From assembly GCA_945883545.1 (NCBI GenBank), contig CAMCXT010000004.1, positions 1-64,000 on the forward strand: DNA of 64,000 nucleotides. The letters are read 5' to 3'. This document shows positions 1 to 8,249 of the stretch, piece after piece (the first letter of the stretch is position 1; the number at the start of each line of letters is the position of its first letter). This DNA comes from Chitinophaga pinensis (GTDB taxonomy: Bacteria; Bacteroidota; Bacteroidia; M30B66). The notes beneath the pieces were generated by a model. That model was given only the letters and a program-made list of their open reading frames with translations, was not told where the DNA came from and searched no databases. The position numbers and the translations under genes are program-made.

Positions 1-162
1 TTGCTCACCTTATGTGATCCTCAAACGAGTGGTGGATTGCTCATTTCTGTTGCAGAATCGGGCAAGAATGCAGTGGAAGAAATTCTTCGTAATGAAGGAG
101 AATATGATCAACCTATCGGGCGTTTGATTCCTATTGCAGATAAAGCTATTTTTGTAAGATGA
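1..162 (+). CDS. selD: selenide, water dikinase (SelD), C-terminal end only
   Basis: An open frame runs from base 1 to the TGA at 160-162 without a start in the window, so this is the 3' end of a longer gene. The 53 visible residues contain CDPQTSGGLL, the signature close to the C-terminus of SelD, followed by the usual short tail. SelD makes selenophosphate from selenide and ATP for selenoprotein or selenouridine synthesis. Its active-site Cys/Sec lies outside the window, so it cannot be told whether this is a Sec or a Cys form. The stop overlaps the start of the next gene (ATGA). Confidence 0.85.
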   Translation: MLTLCDPQTSGGLLISVAESGKNAVEEILRNEGEYDQPIGRLIPIADKAIFVR

Positions 163-668
163 TGAATTCATTCTTTAGGTATTTATTCGGAACGCTGGTT
201 ATTGCACTTGCTTTTACAGGAAGCCTGAAAGCACAATTTACACAGCCATCTTGTATCGATTCGAATATGGTGTCGTTTAACCCATGTTTTGGAACAACCT
301 ACCAGCCAGTTTGTGGATGCGACAATGTAACTTACCGGAACGAATGTCTCGCAATTGCTGCAGGAATCGTGAACTTCGGTTATGTGGATGGGCCTTGTGA
401 ATTTATGGATTTCGATTTTAACCCAAATCCAGTGTATACTGCAGGTCAGCTCGACATTAGAGTAATCTGCAAAGAAATAACCGACATCAACGTGTGGATT
501 TTCGATACTTTTTTTCGCCAGCGCTATTATCAGGTTTCACGTCAGTTTAAGGATGTGAATTTATTCCCTGATGTTCGAAATTTCGGAAATGGCTTGTATT
601 TTATTGTAATTGAGGCTGAAGGAGTAGTAAAGGTGAAGCGTTTGTTGGTGAATCAAATTATTGATTGA
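159..668 (+). CDS. secreted Kazal-domain protein with a T9SS-like C-terminal domain
   Basis: 169 residues. A signal peptide occupies about residues 1-26 (hydrophobic core, SLKAQ cleavage site). Residues about 40-80 form a Kazal-type domain, seen from its cysteine spacing and the PVCGCDNVTYRNEC core; Kazal domains usually inhibit serine proteases. The last 85 residues (FNPNPVYTAGQLDI to KRLLVNQ) are a beta-rich stretch resembling a T9SS type A sorting domain, which would send the protein to the cell surface or outside. The start overlaps the selD stop by 4 bp, so the two may be translationally coupled; a second ATG follows directly at 162. Inhibitory activity is inferred from the domain only. 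Confidence 0.75.
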   Translation: MMNSFFRYLFGTLVIALAFTGSLKAQFTQPSCIDSNMVSFNPCFGTTYQPVCGCDNVTYRNECLAIAAGIVNFGYVDGPCEFMDFDFNPNPVYTAGQLDIRVICKEITDINVWIFDTFFRQRYYQVSRQFKDVNLFPDVRNFGNGLYFIVIEAEGVVKVKRLLVNQIID

Positions 669-697
669 TGTTGCGAATATGGTCTATAAGGCCTGAT

Positions 698-2191
698 TTA
701 ACTGCCCAATTCAATCCATACTTTGCCTAATTGATCGATCATATCTGAAGCAATTAATCCATTCATTCCGTGTTGTTCTGCGGCTAAGTCGCCTGCCTTT
801 CCATGAACGAATACACCAATGATTGCAGCCTTTTCAGGCGGATATCCTTGTGCACAAAATGCTGCAATAATTCCCGATAAAACATCTCCACTTCCAGCAG
901 TTGCCATTCCCGGATTTCCGGAAGCATTAAACCAGCAACTGCCATTGGGTAAACAAACTGCTGTGTGTGCACCTTTGAGCACCACAATCGCATTGGTTTT
1001 CATGCTGAGTTGCATGGCTTTGTTCCACCTTTCAAAGGTATTTTCCGATTTACCCACCATTCGATCCAATTCGCCGGGATGCGGTGTAAGTATCGTAAAT
1101 GCTGGTAAAAACGCTAACCAAGTTGGATTTTCAGCAAGAATGTTCAAGCCATCGGCGTCGATCACCAATGGGCATTTTGCATTCTGAATTAATGATTTTA
1201 GCACTTTAGCGGTCTCATCGTTTTTTCCTGCTCCCATGCCAAACGCGATCGACTGAAATCCATCTGGATTGAACGAACCATCGAGGTAATTTTCGCCTGT
1301 TGAAGCGATACACATGGCTTCTGGAATCGTCGTTTGGATTGGATTCACACAAACTTTCGGGATGTATGCAGTTACCTTTCCAGTTCCGCTCCGGAGTGCA
1401 GCCTTGCTGGATAAGATCATTGATCCTGCCATGCCCATTGATCCTCCTGCAAGTAAAGTATGGCCATAAATACCTTTGTGCGAGAATTTAGGTCGCGGTT
1501 GGAGCATCGATTTCACATCATTGACAGTGATTAAAAAACGCTCAAATCCTGAAGAATTTTCTTCCTTTAAACCGATGTCGATGATTTCCCATTGTCCAAC
1601 AAATTGCGCTGATTCAGGGAAAAAGAATGCCAATCTTGGTTTGTGAAAACACAAGGTAACAGAGGCTTTCAACACATGTTTACCCTGTTCAGGGATCGAT
1701 TCTCCTTGCAGTCCGCTTGGAAGATCTATTGCAACTTTGAAATTGGTTTTTCGGTTGATGTGAAGAATGATTTCATCGATCGTTGTTGATGTTTTGTGTT
1801 GAAAACCTGTTCCAAACAAAGCATCAATGATCACAGCTTCTGGTTCAATTTTAGAAATTGATTCAGTGTTTAGAATGCCAATATTTACTGATGTTTTCGA
1901 TAATCGTTCGGAATTTATTTGGTGGTCTTTGCTGTACTTTTCCGATTCCAATTGAAGCACAGTAACTGAGATTCCAGAAAATGACAACAACCTGGCAATT
2001 GCCAATCCGTCGCCACCGTTATTTCCAGGTCCGCAGAGCACTACAAATGGAAATTGGTAACCTAAATTGTTAATGATCCAATTATTACAGGCTTGTGCAG
2101 CACGTTCCATGAGATCGGCCGATTGTATGCCTTCTTGTTCAATGGTAAATTGATCGGCATTTCGGATTTGCTGGGTATCGAGCAATTTCAT
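698..2191 (-). CDS. nnr: bifunctional NAD(P)H-hydrate epimerase / ADP-dependent dehydratase
   Basis: 497 residues, the usual length of the fused repair enzyme. The N-terminal YjeF_N epimerase (about 1-215) carries the Rossmann-like motif GPGNNGGDG near residue 53. The C-terminal kinase-like dehydratase (about 225-497) carries HKGIYG, DADGLN, TPHPGE and the nucleotide-binding GSGDVLSG near residue 434. Together they repair damaged, hydrated NADH and NADPH in the cytoplasm. It is the last gene of the minus-strand run DUF1573-yajC-ybbR-coaE-nnr, 41 bp after coaE. Nothing in the sequence looks damaged. Confidence 0.95.
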   Translation of the reverse strand: MKLLDTQQIRNADQFTIEQEGIQSADLMERAAQACNNWIINNLGYQFPFVVLCGPGNNGGDGLAIARLLSFSGISVTVLQLESEKYSKDHQINSERLSKTSVNIGILNTESISKIEPEAVIIDALFGTGFQHKTSTTIDEIILHINRKTNFKVAIDLPSGLQGESIPEQGKHVLKASVTLCFHKPRLAFFFPESAQFVGQWEIIDIGLKEENSSGFERFLITVNDVKSMLQPRPKFSHKGIYGHTLLAGGSMGMAGSMILSSKAALRSGTGKVTAYIPKVCVNPIQTTIPEAMCIASTGENYLDGSFNPDGFQSIAFGMGAGKNDETAKVLKSLIQNAKCPLVIDADGLNILAENPTWLAFLPAFTILTPHPGELDRMVGKSENTFERWNKAMQLSMKTNAIVVLKGAHTAVCLPNGSCWFNASGNPGMATAGSGDVLSGIIAAFCAQGYPPEKAAIIGVFVHGKAGDLAAEQHGMNGLIASDMIDQLGKVWIELGS

Positions 2192-2232
2192 AGAATCTAT
2201 TTTTCTGCCCTCAAGGTAAGCAGGATTTTGAC

Positions 2233-2820
2233 TTATTGGATTAAATTCAAAATCTCCTCATGCACTTTCAAAACCTGAGGAATAACCAATACAGTTTCAT
2301 CGTTGTTGATGAGCCAATTTGCTTTATCTAATAGGGTTTCGGTAGGTAATTGACGGCTCATTCTATCCTTGATCAATTCTTCGGTCATTCCCGGTCTTTT
2401 TAAAACACGTTTAATGCGAAGTTCATCTGGTGCAATTACAGCAATTACACCATCGAGCATTTTGTTGATTCCCGTTTCGTAAATTATTGCAGCTTCTTTA
2501 ATTACATATTGCGTGTTTTGTGAAGCGCACCAAGAATTAAAATCCGCTCCAACAGCGGGATGTACAACTGTATTTAATTGTTGCAATAAATCTGGACTCT
2601 TAAAAACAATTGCACCCAATTCTGCTCTGTTGAGTTCACCGTTTTGATAAATATTTACTCCAAAAATCTTGCTGATTTTGTCGATCAATTCAGCATTTTC
2701 GTTCATCAATGCCTTTGCACGATCATCAGAATTATACACTGGAATATTCAAAATTTTGAATACTTCTGCGATGGTCGATTTACCTGATCCAATTCCGCCT
2801 GTTAATCCGATTTTTTTCAT
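2233..2820 (-). CDS. coaE: dephospho-CoA kinase
   Basis: 195 residues, normal for CoaE. It starts with the P-loop GLTGGIGSGKST (residues 5-16) and contains the YNSDDRAK substrate-binding segment near residue 29 and the LID-like RMSRQLPTE region near 148. It phosphorylates the 3'-hydroxyl of dephospho-CoA, the last step of coenzyme A synthesis. It lies 24 bp downstream of the YbbR gene on the same strand and is probably cotranscribed with it. Confidence 0.95.
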   Translation of the reverse strand: MKKIGLTGGIGSGKSTIAEVFKILNIPVYNSDDRAKALMNENAELIDKISKIFGVNIYQNGELNRAELGAIVFKSPDLLQQLNTVVHPAVGADFNSWCASQNTQYVIKEAAIIYETGINKMLDGVIAVIAPDELRIKRVLKRPGMTEELIKDRMSRQLPTETLLDKANWLINNDETVLVIPQVLKVHEEILNLIQ

Positions 2821-2844
2821 GCTGATGCCTTTTGAAGAACGAAT

Positions 2845-3828
2845 CTAGCGTTTTCGAATAATCGTTTCTATGCTCTCGGGTTTTAAGCGAATTTGCTTAG
2901 CGTATGGTGGAGTTTTCTTGGCTTTTAAAACCAGCCTTCCACCTTTTTGCACTTTGAGGTCGTGCATGTCGGCTACAATTTGGAAATCGTCGGGTTTGAT
3001 CTTTTTGTAGTTTCTCAAAGCCACCTGAAAAACCACTTTAACGGTTTGTGGTGTGATGCTCAAACTGTCGCGCTGAATGAGATGATCAAGAAAAATAGGC
3101 ACTTCCAGAACAGCTTCGGTGAATTGATCAATTTCGAGATGAACCGCTACTTCGGCTGGCTGAAACGACAATTCAGGATGTGGCTGCTTCACCTTGAGGT
3201 TGTAAGATCCCGATTTGTTCAGATTGGTAAGAATCAACGGATCTGTTTCAACCTTGGTGATTGTATTGGCAAGTTCTGCAGGCCCAGTGAGGGTAATTGA
3301 GTCGGGTGTAACACGCATACTATCCACCAAACCATATTGATTCACAAATTCGAGATAGCTGCTCACTTGAACAGGTACTTTGTTGAATCCTCGGTTGAAG
3401 AAGGTGAAAAATATAGTGTCGGGAAAAATGTTGAGTGCCTTGATGTCGCCATGCAAACGGTTGAAGTAATCGATTGCATGGAGTGTGGTGAGAAAGGATC
3501 CATTTTTTTTTCCTGCAGGCAATGTACCCATGTTGCGCCCATCGATGATGACTTCGGCTAGTTGGGGCCTTAAACGGTAAGAAAGAATGTGGAAGCCACT
3601 GCCAGAAACTTCAATTTCTGCTTCTTTGGGCAAATGGTCCATCAAGAGGTTGTCGTTTGGCATGTTGATGTATTTCACTGGAACTACAAACCGACTGGTG
3701 TAGAACTCATTGAATGCAAGCAACAGCCAAAGCAGCGACGACACGCCAAGGCAAAGCAGAAAAACGATGATTTTCCGCCTATTGAATAGGGCCGAACGCC
3801 AAACCTGGGAAGATTTCGTCCGGGCCAT
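2845..3828 (-). CDS. YbbR-like (CdaR-related) membrane-anchored protein
   Basis: 327 residues. One transmembrane segment lies near residues 20-40, followed by a periplasmic part made of YbbR-like beta domains (segments such as PVKYINMPNDNLL, PVQVSSYLEFVNQYGLV and PDSITLTGP are typical). In Firmicutes, related proteins (CdaR) bind the diadenylate cyclase CdaA; in Bacteroidota the role is not known and no cdaA is in this window. It sits between yajC (7 bp upstream) and coaE (24 bp downstream), an order common in Flavobacteriia, so cell-envelope housekeeping is likely. Confidence 0.85.
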   Translation of the reverse strand: MARTKSSQVWRSALFNRRKIIVFLLCLGVSSLLWLLLAFNEFYTSRFVVPVKYINMPNDNLLMDHLPKEAEIEVSGSGFHILSYRLRPQLAEVIIDGRNMGTLPAGKKNGSFLTTLHAIDYFNRLHGDIKALNIFPDTIFFTFFNRGFNKVPVQVSSYLEFVNQYGLVDSMRVTPDSITLTGPAELANTITKVETDPLILTNLNKSGSYNLKVKQPHPELSFQPAEVAVHLEIDQFTEAVLEVPIFLDHLIQRDSLSITPQTVKVVFQVALRNYKKIKPDDFQIVADMHDLKVQKGGRLVLKAKKTPPYAKQIRLKPESIETIIRKR

Positions 3829-3835
3829 TTATGGT

Positions 3836-4159
3836 TTACTTAGCTGTTTGGAGTTGTTCTCCTGGAGCGCCCGATGAAACAGCAGATTTCTCGATTCTGA
3901 GTTTTCCGCCACCTTCGGTTTCAATGATAAATGTAGTTTCTGCAACCTCTACAATTCTGCCGTGAAGTCCGCCGATTGTAACGATTTTATCACCTTTTTT
4001 CAAGCTTTCGCGGAATTGTTTAGCTTCTTTGGTCTTCTTCATTTGCGGACGAATCATGAAGAAATAAAATACCACAATGATTAGCACCATCGGTAGGAGA
4101 GAAGCCAAGCTATTTTGTCCGCCGCCGCCCATCATCAAAAAAGGAAATACTGTTGTCAT
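3836..4159 (-). CDS. yajC: preprotein translocase subunit YajC
   Basis: 107 residues with a single membrane segment (LASLLPMVLIIVVFYFFMI, about 18-36) followed by the family hallmark RPQMKKTKEAKQF and the soluble GDKIVTIGGLHGRI domain. YajC is the small accessory subunit of the SecDF-YajC complex that assists Sec-dependent export. It is 7 bp upstream of the YbbR gene and 22 bp downstream of the DUF1573 gene, so this is a tight operon. Confidence 0.95.
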   Translation of the reverse strand: MTTVFPFLMMGGGGQNSLASLLPMVLIIVVFYFFMIRPQMKKTKEAKQFRESLKKGDKIVTIGGLHGRIVEVAETTFIIETEGGGKLRIEKSAVSSGAPGEQLQTAK

Positions 4160-4181
4160 GTATATATTGAGGTGTTGAATA

Positions 4182-4637
4182 TTATTTATCTTTTGGTTTC
4201 ACGAATCCAACAACGAAAAGTTTGTGTGTTGCAGGTTCAGTATTCGAGAAAACGGTAACAGATTTAATTGCACTTCCTGGCTTGCCTTCAGAATCGAATA
4301 CAACATCGATTGATCCGCTTGCACCTGGAGCGATTGGCTGTTTCGGCCATTCTGGAACTGTGCAACCACAAGATCCTTTTGCATTGCTGATTACGAGGTC
4401 GTTCGTGCCTGTATTGGTGAATTTAAATGCATGTGAAACTTTTTCGCCTTCGATCACTTCTCCAAATTGGAAAGTATCAAGTTCGAATTTCATGCTTGCA
4501 ACAGGAACGTCTTGTTTGCCATCGGCTGATGCAGAGTTGGTTACCATATCGGTGGTAACACCATCTTTTTTGGTATCGCAGGCAACCGCTAGAACTAACG
4601 CCAGCGCAGGAATTGCCAATTTATAGATTGATTTCAT
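4182..4637 (-). CDS. DUF1573 lipoprotein
   Basis: The ATG at 4637 is chosen because it is followed directly by a lipoprotein signal (MKSIYKLAIP to LAVAC); an upstream in-frame extension would cover the promoter-like box at 4658-4665. The mature protein is a DUF1573 Ig-like (ASPM/Hydin-type) beta sandwich, with FGEVIEGEKVSHAFKFTNTG, the Cys pair in KGSCGCTVPEWP and the GSIDVVFDSEGK strand. The family is abundant in Bacteroidota envelopes; its role is unknown. It is the first gene of the minus-strand operon leading to nnr. Confidence 0.85.
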   Translation of the reverse strand: MKSIYKLAIPALALVLAVACDTKKDGVTTDMVTNSASADGKQDVPVASMKFELDTFQFGEVIEGEKVSHAFKFTNTGTNDLVISNAKGSCGCTVPEWPKQPIAPGASGSIDVVFDSEGKPGSAIKSVTVFSNTEPATHKLFVVGFVKPKDK

Positions 4638-4657
4638 GTGTGTACTCTTTGAGGCTG

Positions 4658-4665
4658 CAAAATTA
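4658..4665 (-). promoter_or_regulatory. candidate Bacteroidota -7 box for the DUF1573-yajC-ybbR-coaE-nnr operon
   Basis: On the minus strand this reads TAATTTTG, a match to TAnnTTTG, 20 bp before the ATG at 4637. A good TTG at the ideal -33 distance is not obvious, so the call rests on one box and on its position. Confidence 0.4.
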
Positions 4666-4708
4666 ATCAAATAGCATTACAGTGAACGCTGCAAACAGTT
4701 GGAATAAC

Positions 4709-4816
4709 TTATTTTGTAGATGCAACTCCCGGTTCAAACGATCCCATTATCATCAGTGCTTCGTTCTTGGTTTCGGGATGAATACTTATCCATCCAACTT
4801 TCCCAAAAAGACTCAC
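4709..4816 (-). other. 35-codon GTG-initiated open frame, possible gene remnant
   Basis: Between the T9SS gene and the DUF1573 gene the minus strand has an open frame from GTG (4814-4816) to TAA (4709-4711). The product contains HPETKNEALMIMGSFEPG, which reads more like real protein than random translation. No family is recognised and there is no clear ribosome-binding region. It may be a decayed tail of a lost gene, a tiny peptide, or chance. Confidence 0.2.
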
Positions 4817-4820
4817 TCAA

Positions 4821-6623
4821 TTAATGCTGAATCACCAATTTTGATGTGATCTGTTGTTGTTGGTTTTTGAGCTCAATCAGGTAAATACCCGCTTCCATGG
4901 TGCCAAGTTGGATTTCATGAAAACCCACAGACAAAGATGCACGATGCAACACTGTGCGCCCCGAAAGATCCATACAACGGAATTCCATATCCTCCGAAGG
5001 AACATAGAAATTAATCTTGTCGTGCGTAGGGTTTGGATACATCCGAATTGCATTTGTAGCAGATAGGTCGCTTATGCCCGTTGGGATTTGTACTTGGATC
5101 GCCAAGGTCGCATCTTCAGAAAAACAACCGTTTAGATCCATGCCCATTACTTGCGCGGTTAACGAACCTTCTCCACCATCCCAGAAAACCACTGCAGTGT
5201 CTTTGTCGGATGTGTAAATGACGTTTGAAATGAGCGTTGTGTTTCCAAGGAAATTCCAGAAATACACCATGCCCGGTGTGCCTGTTACTTCGAAAACGGT
5301 TGATGCTTGCTGCGGATTCACATTGCTTGGTCCTGTCAAGGTAATTTGAGGTGAAGCAAATATGGTGGCCGAAAGTGTGTCGGGCTGGCCGATACAACCG
5401 TTTACGTTCAATGAAACGATGTAATCGCCGGTTGCAGCTGCACTGGCATTGTTTACTTGGGCATTTCTGTTTGGCGCTGTGAATCCGTTCGGACCAGTCC
5501 AAGAGAAATTTCCATTGATAACGTTGGCCGCTGAAAGGAACAAGATTTCACCTTCACAAATTTCGTTTTCAACACTGGTAATAAATGCGTTTGGCGCTTG
5601 AATGATGTCGATATCGATGTTGCGCTCTCCTGCACAATTGTCGCCGGTGATCACTACCGAATAATTGCCTTCGGCGTTTAACGAGTCTATGATGAAAGTT
5701 GGATTTTGTGAAAATGCGGTGAAAAACCCTGGTCCACTCCATTGGTAGGTTGCGTTGCCTGTGAAGTTTGTGAAAATACGGGCGGTGTCGCCGAAGCAAA
5801 CCGGACTGTTGCTGGTAACTGTTGCCTGACAAGGAATGCAGCCCGTTGGAGCTGTGTAAGTGAACGAGCCAGTGCAAGCAGTGTTCGCAAGGAAGGTGGC
5901 TAATATGTTTTCTGAAGCGCCATTAGAAGACAAACCAGAAAGGGTGAAGTTCATCGGGTTGGTAAATGGAGCACTCAATTCTACACTCAATTCACCAATC
6001 GATACATTGAGTGTGTTGGTGGTTGGCGGATAAAACGACCAAACCTGACCGCTTACAGAATATTGGTTGGTTAAAGTATCGCAAGCACTTGCCGTGGCAG
6101 TTACGGATGAAATGATGCATGGCGCCACAAAATCACAACTGAATGTTCCTGTTCCAGCATTTTGAATAACGCTCACATTGGTTGGGAAATTGGCAAAATT
6201 GGTGATCATCAAAACGTAGTAATCGCCAGCTGTTACCGAAGTGAAATTGGCCGTTTCGGTCGCTCCTCCTGCATAGCTGCAATCGGCTGTGTTTAATGCG
6301 GTGAGTGAGTCGCACCAGTTGTTTTCGGTTGCGAATGGACCATAAATGATGAAGTCTAAATCGCGGTTCTCCGAATTGGTTATGTACAATTGATGGTCGC
6401 CAGGTGTACCTACTTGGAAATAAAACCAAGCTGGATTGGGTCTTGTGTTCAAACAACCATAATTGGGACCTGCTTCGGCAGCGCCAGCATTAATTGTTCC
6501 TGGGTAAGTGATGGGATTTTCGAAACATATTTGAACAGCATTTGAACATGTTGAATTGCCGTTTTGCGCATTTAGTGCAAGAATCGAAATCAAGAAAAGA
6601 AACAGTGTAGCGGTTTGTTTCAT
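4821..6623 (-). CDS. large secreted protein with Ig-like repeats and a T9SS type A sorting domain
   Basis: 600 residues. The signal peptide is residues 1-19 (ALNAQ). The N-terminal third (CSNAVQICFENPITYPG to IIYGPF and DYYVLMITNF) resembles the pre-peptidase-like domain at the head of many Bacteroidota surface proteins. The middle has several Ig-like/PKD-like domains with paired cysteines and repeated YQWSGPGFF / FSWTGPNGF strands. The last 80 residues (MYPNPTHDKINFYV to SKLVIQH) form a type A sorting domain for export through T9SS and surface attachment. It probably acts as an adhesin or matrix protein; no catalytic motif was seen. It is monocistronic, with about 180 bp to the next gene downstream. 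Confidence 0.85.
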   Translation of the reverse strand: MKQTATLFLFLISILALNAQNGNSTCSNAVQICFENPITYPGTINAGAAEAGPNYGCLNTRPNPAWFYFQVGTPGDHQLYITNSENRDLDFIIYGPFATENNWCDSLTALNTADCSYAGGATETANFTSVTAGDYYVLMITNFANFPTNVSVIQNAGTGTFSCDFVAPCIISSVTATASACDTLTNQYSVSGQVWSFYPPTTNTLNVSIGELSVELSAPFTNPMNFTLSGLSSNGASENILATFLANTACTGSFTYTAPTGCIPCQATVTSNSPVCFGDTARIFTNFTGNATYQWSGPGFFTAFSQNPTFIIDSLNAEGNYSVVITGDNCAGERNIDIDIIQAPNAFITSVENEICEGEILFLSAANVINGNFSWTGPNGFTAPNRNAQVNNASAAATGDYIVSLNVNGCIGQPDTLSATIFASPQITLTGPSNVNPQQASTVFEVTGTPGMVYFWNFLGNTTLISNVIYTSDKDTAVVFWDGGEGSLTAQVMGMDLNGCFSEDATLAIQVQIPTGISDLSATNAIRMYPNPTHDKINFYVPSEDMEFRCMDLSGRTVLHRASLSVGFHEIQLGTMEAGIYLIELKNQQQQITSKLVIQH

Positions 6624-6663
6624 CGTGTGAATTAAAACCGCAAAGTACTAAAGTTCGGTCGAT

Positions 6664-7251
6664 TCAGAAACCCAATAATGCATTGTATAATAAATGCACC
6701 GGGAGGCCCATTACGGTATAAAATGAACCTTTAATTTCGGTTACTCCAACATAGCCAATCCATTCTTGAATGCCGTAAGCTCCAGCTTTGTCGAAGGGCT
6801 TGTAATGTTGAATGTAATACTGAATTTCGTTTTCAGTGAGTGACTTAAAACGTACTTCGGTGGTATCGCTGAGGACGATTTTACGCTGTTGATCGGCCAA
6901 TGCGATGGCTGTAATCACTTCATGCGTCCTGCCTGATAGCTTTCGGAGCATTTCGGCAGCTTCTGCGGCATCCTTTGGTTTGTTCAGCACTTCATCGCCC
7001 AACCATACGATGGTATCAGAGGTGATCGCAATTTCATTTTCTTGCAGGTCGACCTGTGCCGCTTCGGCTTTGAGTGCAGCCAGATATTCCGCGATTTCCT
7101 TTCCCCGGAGGGAAGCTGGGAATGTTTCATCTACTTGAGGTACACGAACGGTAAACTCTTCAACGATAGATGCCAGCAATTCTTTTCTGCGTGGAGAGCC
7201 TGATGCCAGAACAACCTTGCGGCCCTTGAGATTATCTGAAATGAGCAGCAT
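6664..7251 (-). CDS. maf: Maf-family nucleoside triphosphate pyrophosphatase
   Basis: 195 residues from the ATG at 7251; the open frame could be read 20 codons further up, but that part would lie inside the upstream prenyltransferase gene and has no family similarity. It contains the Maf signature LASGSPRRKELL at the N-terminus, ITSDTIVWLGDEVLNKP and GRTHEVITAIAL in the middle, and DKAGAYGIQEW near the end. Maf proteins hydrolyse modified or canonical dTTP/UTP-type nucleotides (house-cleaning). The start overlaps the previous stop as TGATG, indicating coupled translation. Confidence 0.93.
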   Translation of the reverse strand: MLLISDNLKGRKVVLASGSPRRKELLASIVEEFTVRVPQVDETFPASLRGKEIAEYLAALKAEAAQVDLQENEIAITSDTIVWLGDEVLNKPKDAAEAAEMLRKLSGRTHEVITAIALADQQRKIVLSDTTEVRFKSLTENEIQYYIQHYKPFDKAGAYGIQEWIGYVGVTEIKGSFYTVMGLPVHLLYNALLGF

Positions 7252-8246
7252 CAGAAGGTAATTCGGAACATAAACATCGAAAGTACACCTGTAACGATGA
7301 GGATTTTGCAAATGAGCGATGCCCGGCTATAGTCAGATTTTTCGAGGGCTCTCCACAAAGTGATCAACAACCAAAGCAATGGAAGTTGCACAGCTACTGC
7401 GAGATACCAGAACATCTCGAACATCGAATAAGCGAGCAAATACTTCATGATGAGCCCCAAGGTAATCATCGTGAAAACGGCCAAACTCATCGCGATGAAT
7501 CGGGCTTGAATTTCACCAACAACGATCGGTAGTGTGCGGCAACCTTGTTCGATGTCGCCATCCATGTCTTCGATGTCTTTCACGATTTCTCTGATGAGGT
7601 TCGAAAGAAATGCAAAAACCGAATACCCGATCACCATCACCATGCCTTCTTTGAGCAGCGTGGTTCCAATGGTTCCGGTGTTTACATTCATGATTTCGAG
7701 CGACAAAAGCGCGCCGTTCGAAAATTCGAAAATACCAACCGTAATCGGCACCATTGCGGCCAACATGGCAATCAAGATGTTACCAGCGAGCATCTGTTTT
7801 TTCAAATGCGAAGAGTAAAACCAAAGGGCTACAATGCTGATCAATTGAATGATGACGATCTTTTTATGTCCGCATTTCCACGACAGGTAAGCAGCCAGCA
7901 CCAAGCCGATAAAACTGAGCACCAAATGCAATGTAATGGCCCATCTTCTTGAAATGGTTTTGCCCACCACCACACGGTCGGGCTTGTTGATGCGGTCGGT
8001 TTTTGTGTCGAAATAGTCGTTAATAATGTAGCCCGCAGCCGCGATGAGGAGGGTAGAAATCACCAACAACGAGAAGTCGAAGCCATCCATGTGCAAACCT
8101 ACACCTTGTGGCAGGTAGCCCTGGTCTAACAACAAATTGATGCCATGGCGCCAAAGGGTTTCGAGGAGTCCGTAACGAACGGCGAGCATCGTAGCTGCGA
8201 TAATCAGCAGATTCGGAAGTCGGATAATTCTCAGGTAGCCAGTCAT
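7251..8246 (-). CDS. UbiA-family prenyltransferase (geranylgeranylglycerol-phosphate geranylgeranyltransferase-like)
   Basis: 331 residues with eight or nine hydrophobic segments. The first Asp-rich motif NDYFDTKTDRINKPDR lies near residues 76-91 and the second, DIEDMDGD, near 231-238; both bind the prenyl diphosphate through Mg2+. Bacteroidota members at this locus are usually annotated as geranylgeranylglycerol-phosphate geranylgeranyltransferases, but substrate cannot be read from sequence, so another aromatic or lipid acceptor is possible. It is followed by maf (1-bp overlap) and preceded by the DUF2520 gene (3-bp gap). Confidence 0.85.
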   Translation of the reverse strand: MTGYLRIIRLPNLLIIAATMLAVRYGLLETLWRHGINLLLDQGYLPQGVGLHMDGFDFSLLVISTLLIAAAGYIINDYFDTKTDRINKPDRVVVGKTISRRWAITLHLVLSFIGLVLAAYLSWKCGHKKIVIIQLISIVALWFYSSHLKKQMLAGNILIAMLAAMVPITVGIFEFSNGALLSLEIMNVNTGTIGTTLLKEGMVMVIGYSVFAFLSNLIREIVKDIEDMDGDIEQGCRTLPIVVGEIQARFIAMSLAVFTMITLGLIMKYLLAYSMFEMFWYLAVAVQLPLLWLLITLWRALEKSDYSRASLICKILIVTGVLSMFMFRITF

Positions 8247-8249
8247 GCC

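Noticed and set aside
2093..2278. Many open frames of 60-140 codons opposite or inside real genes
   Set aside because: They lie in shadow frames of well-supported genes and show no family similarity or codon bias of their own.
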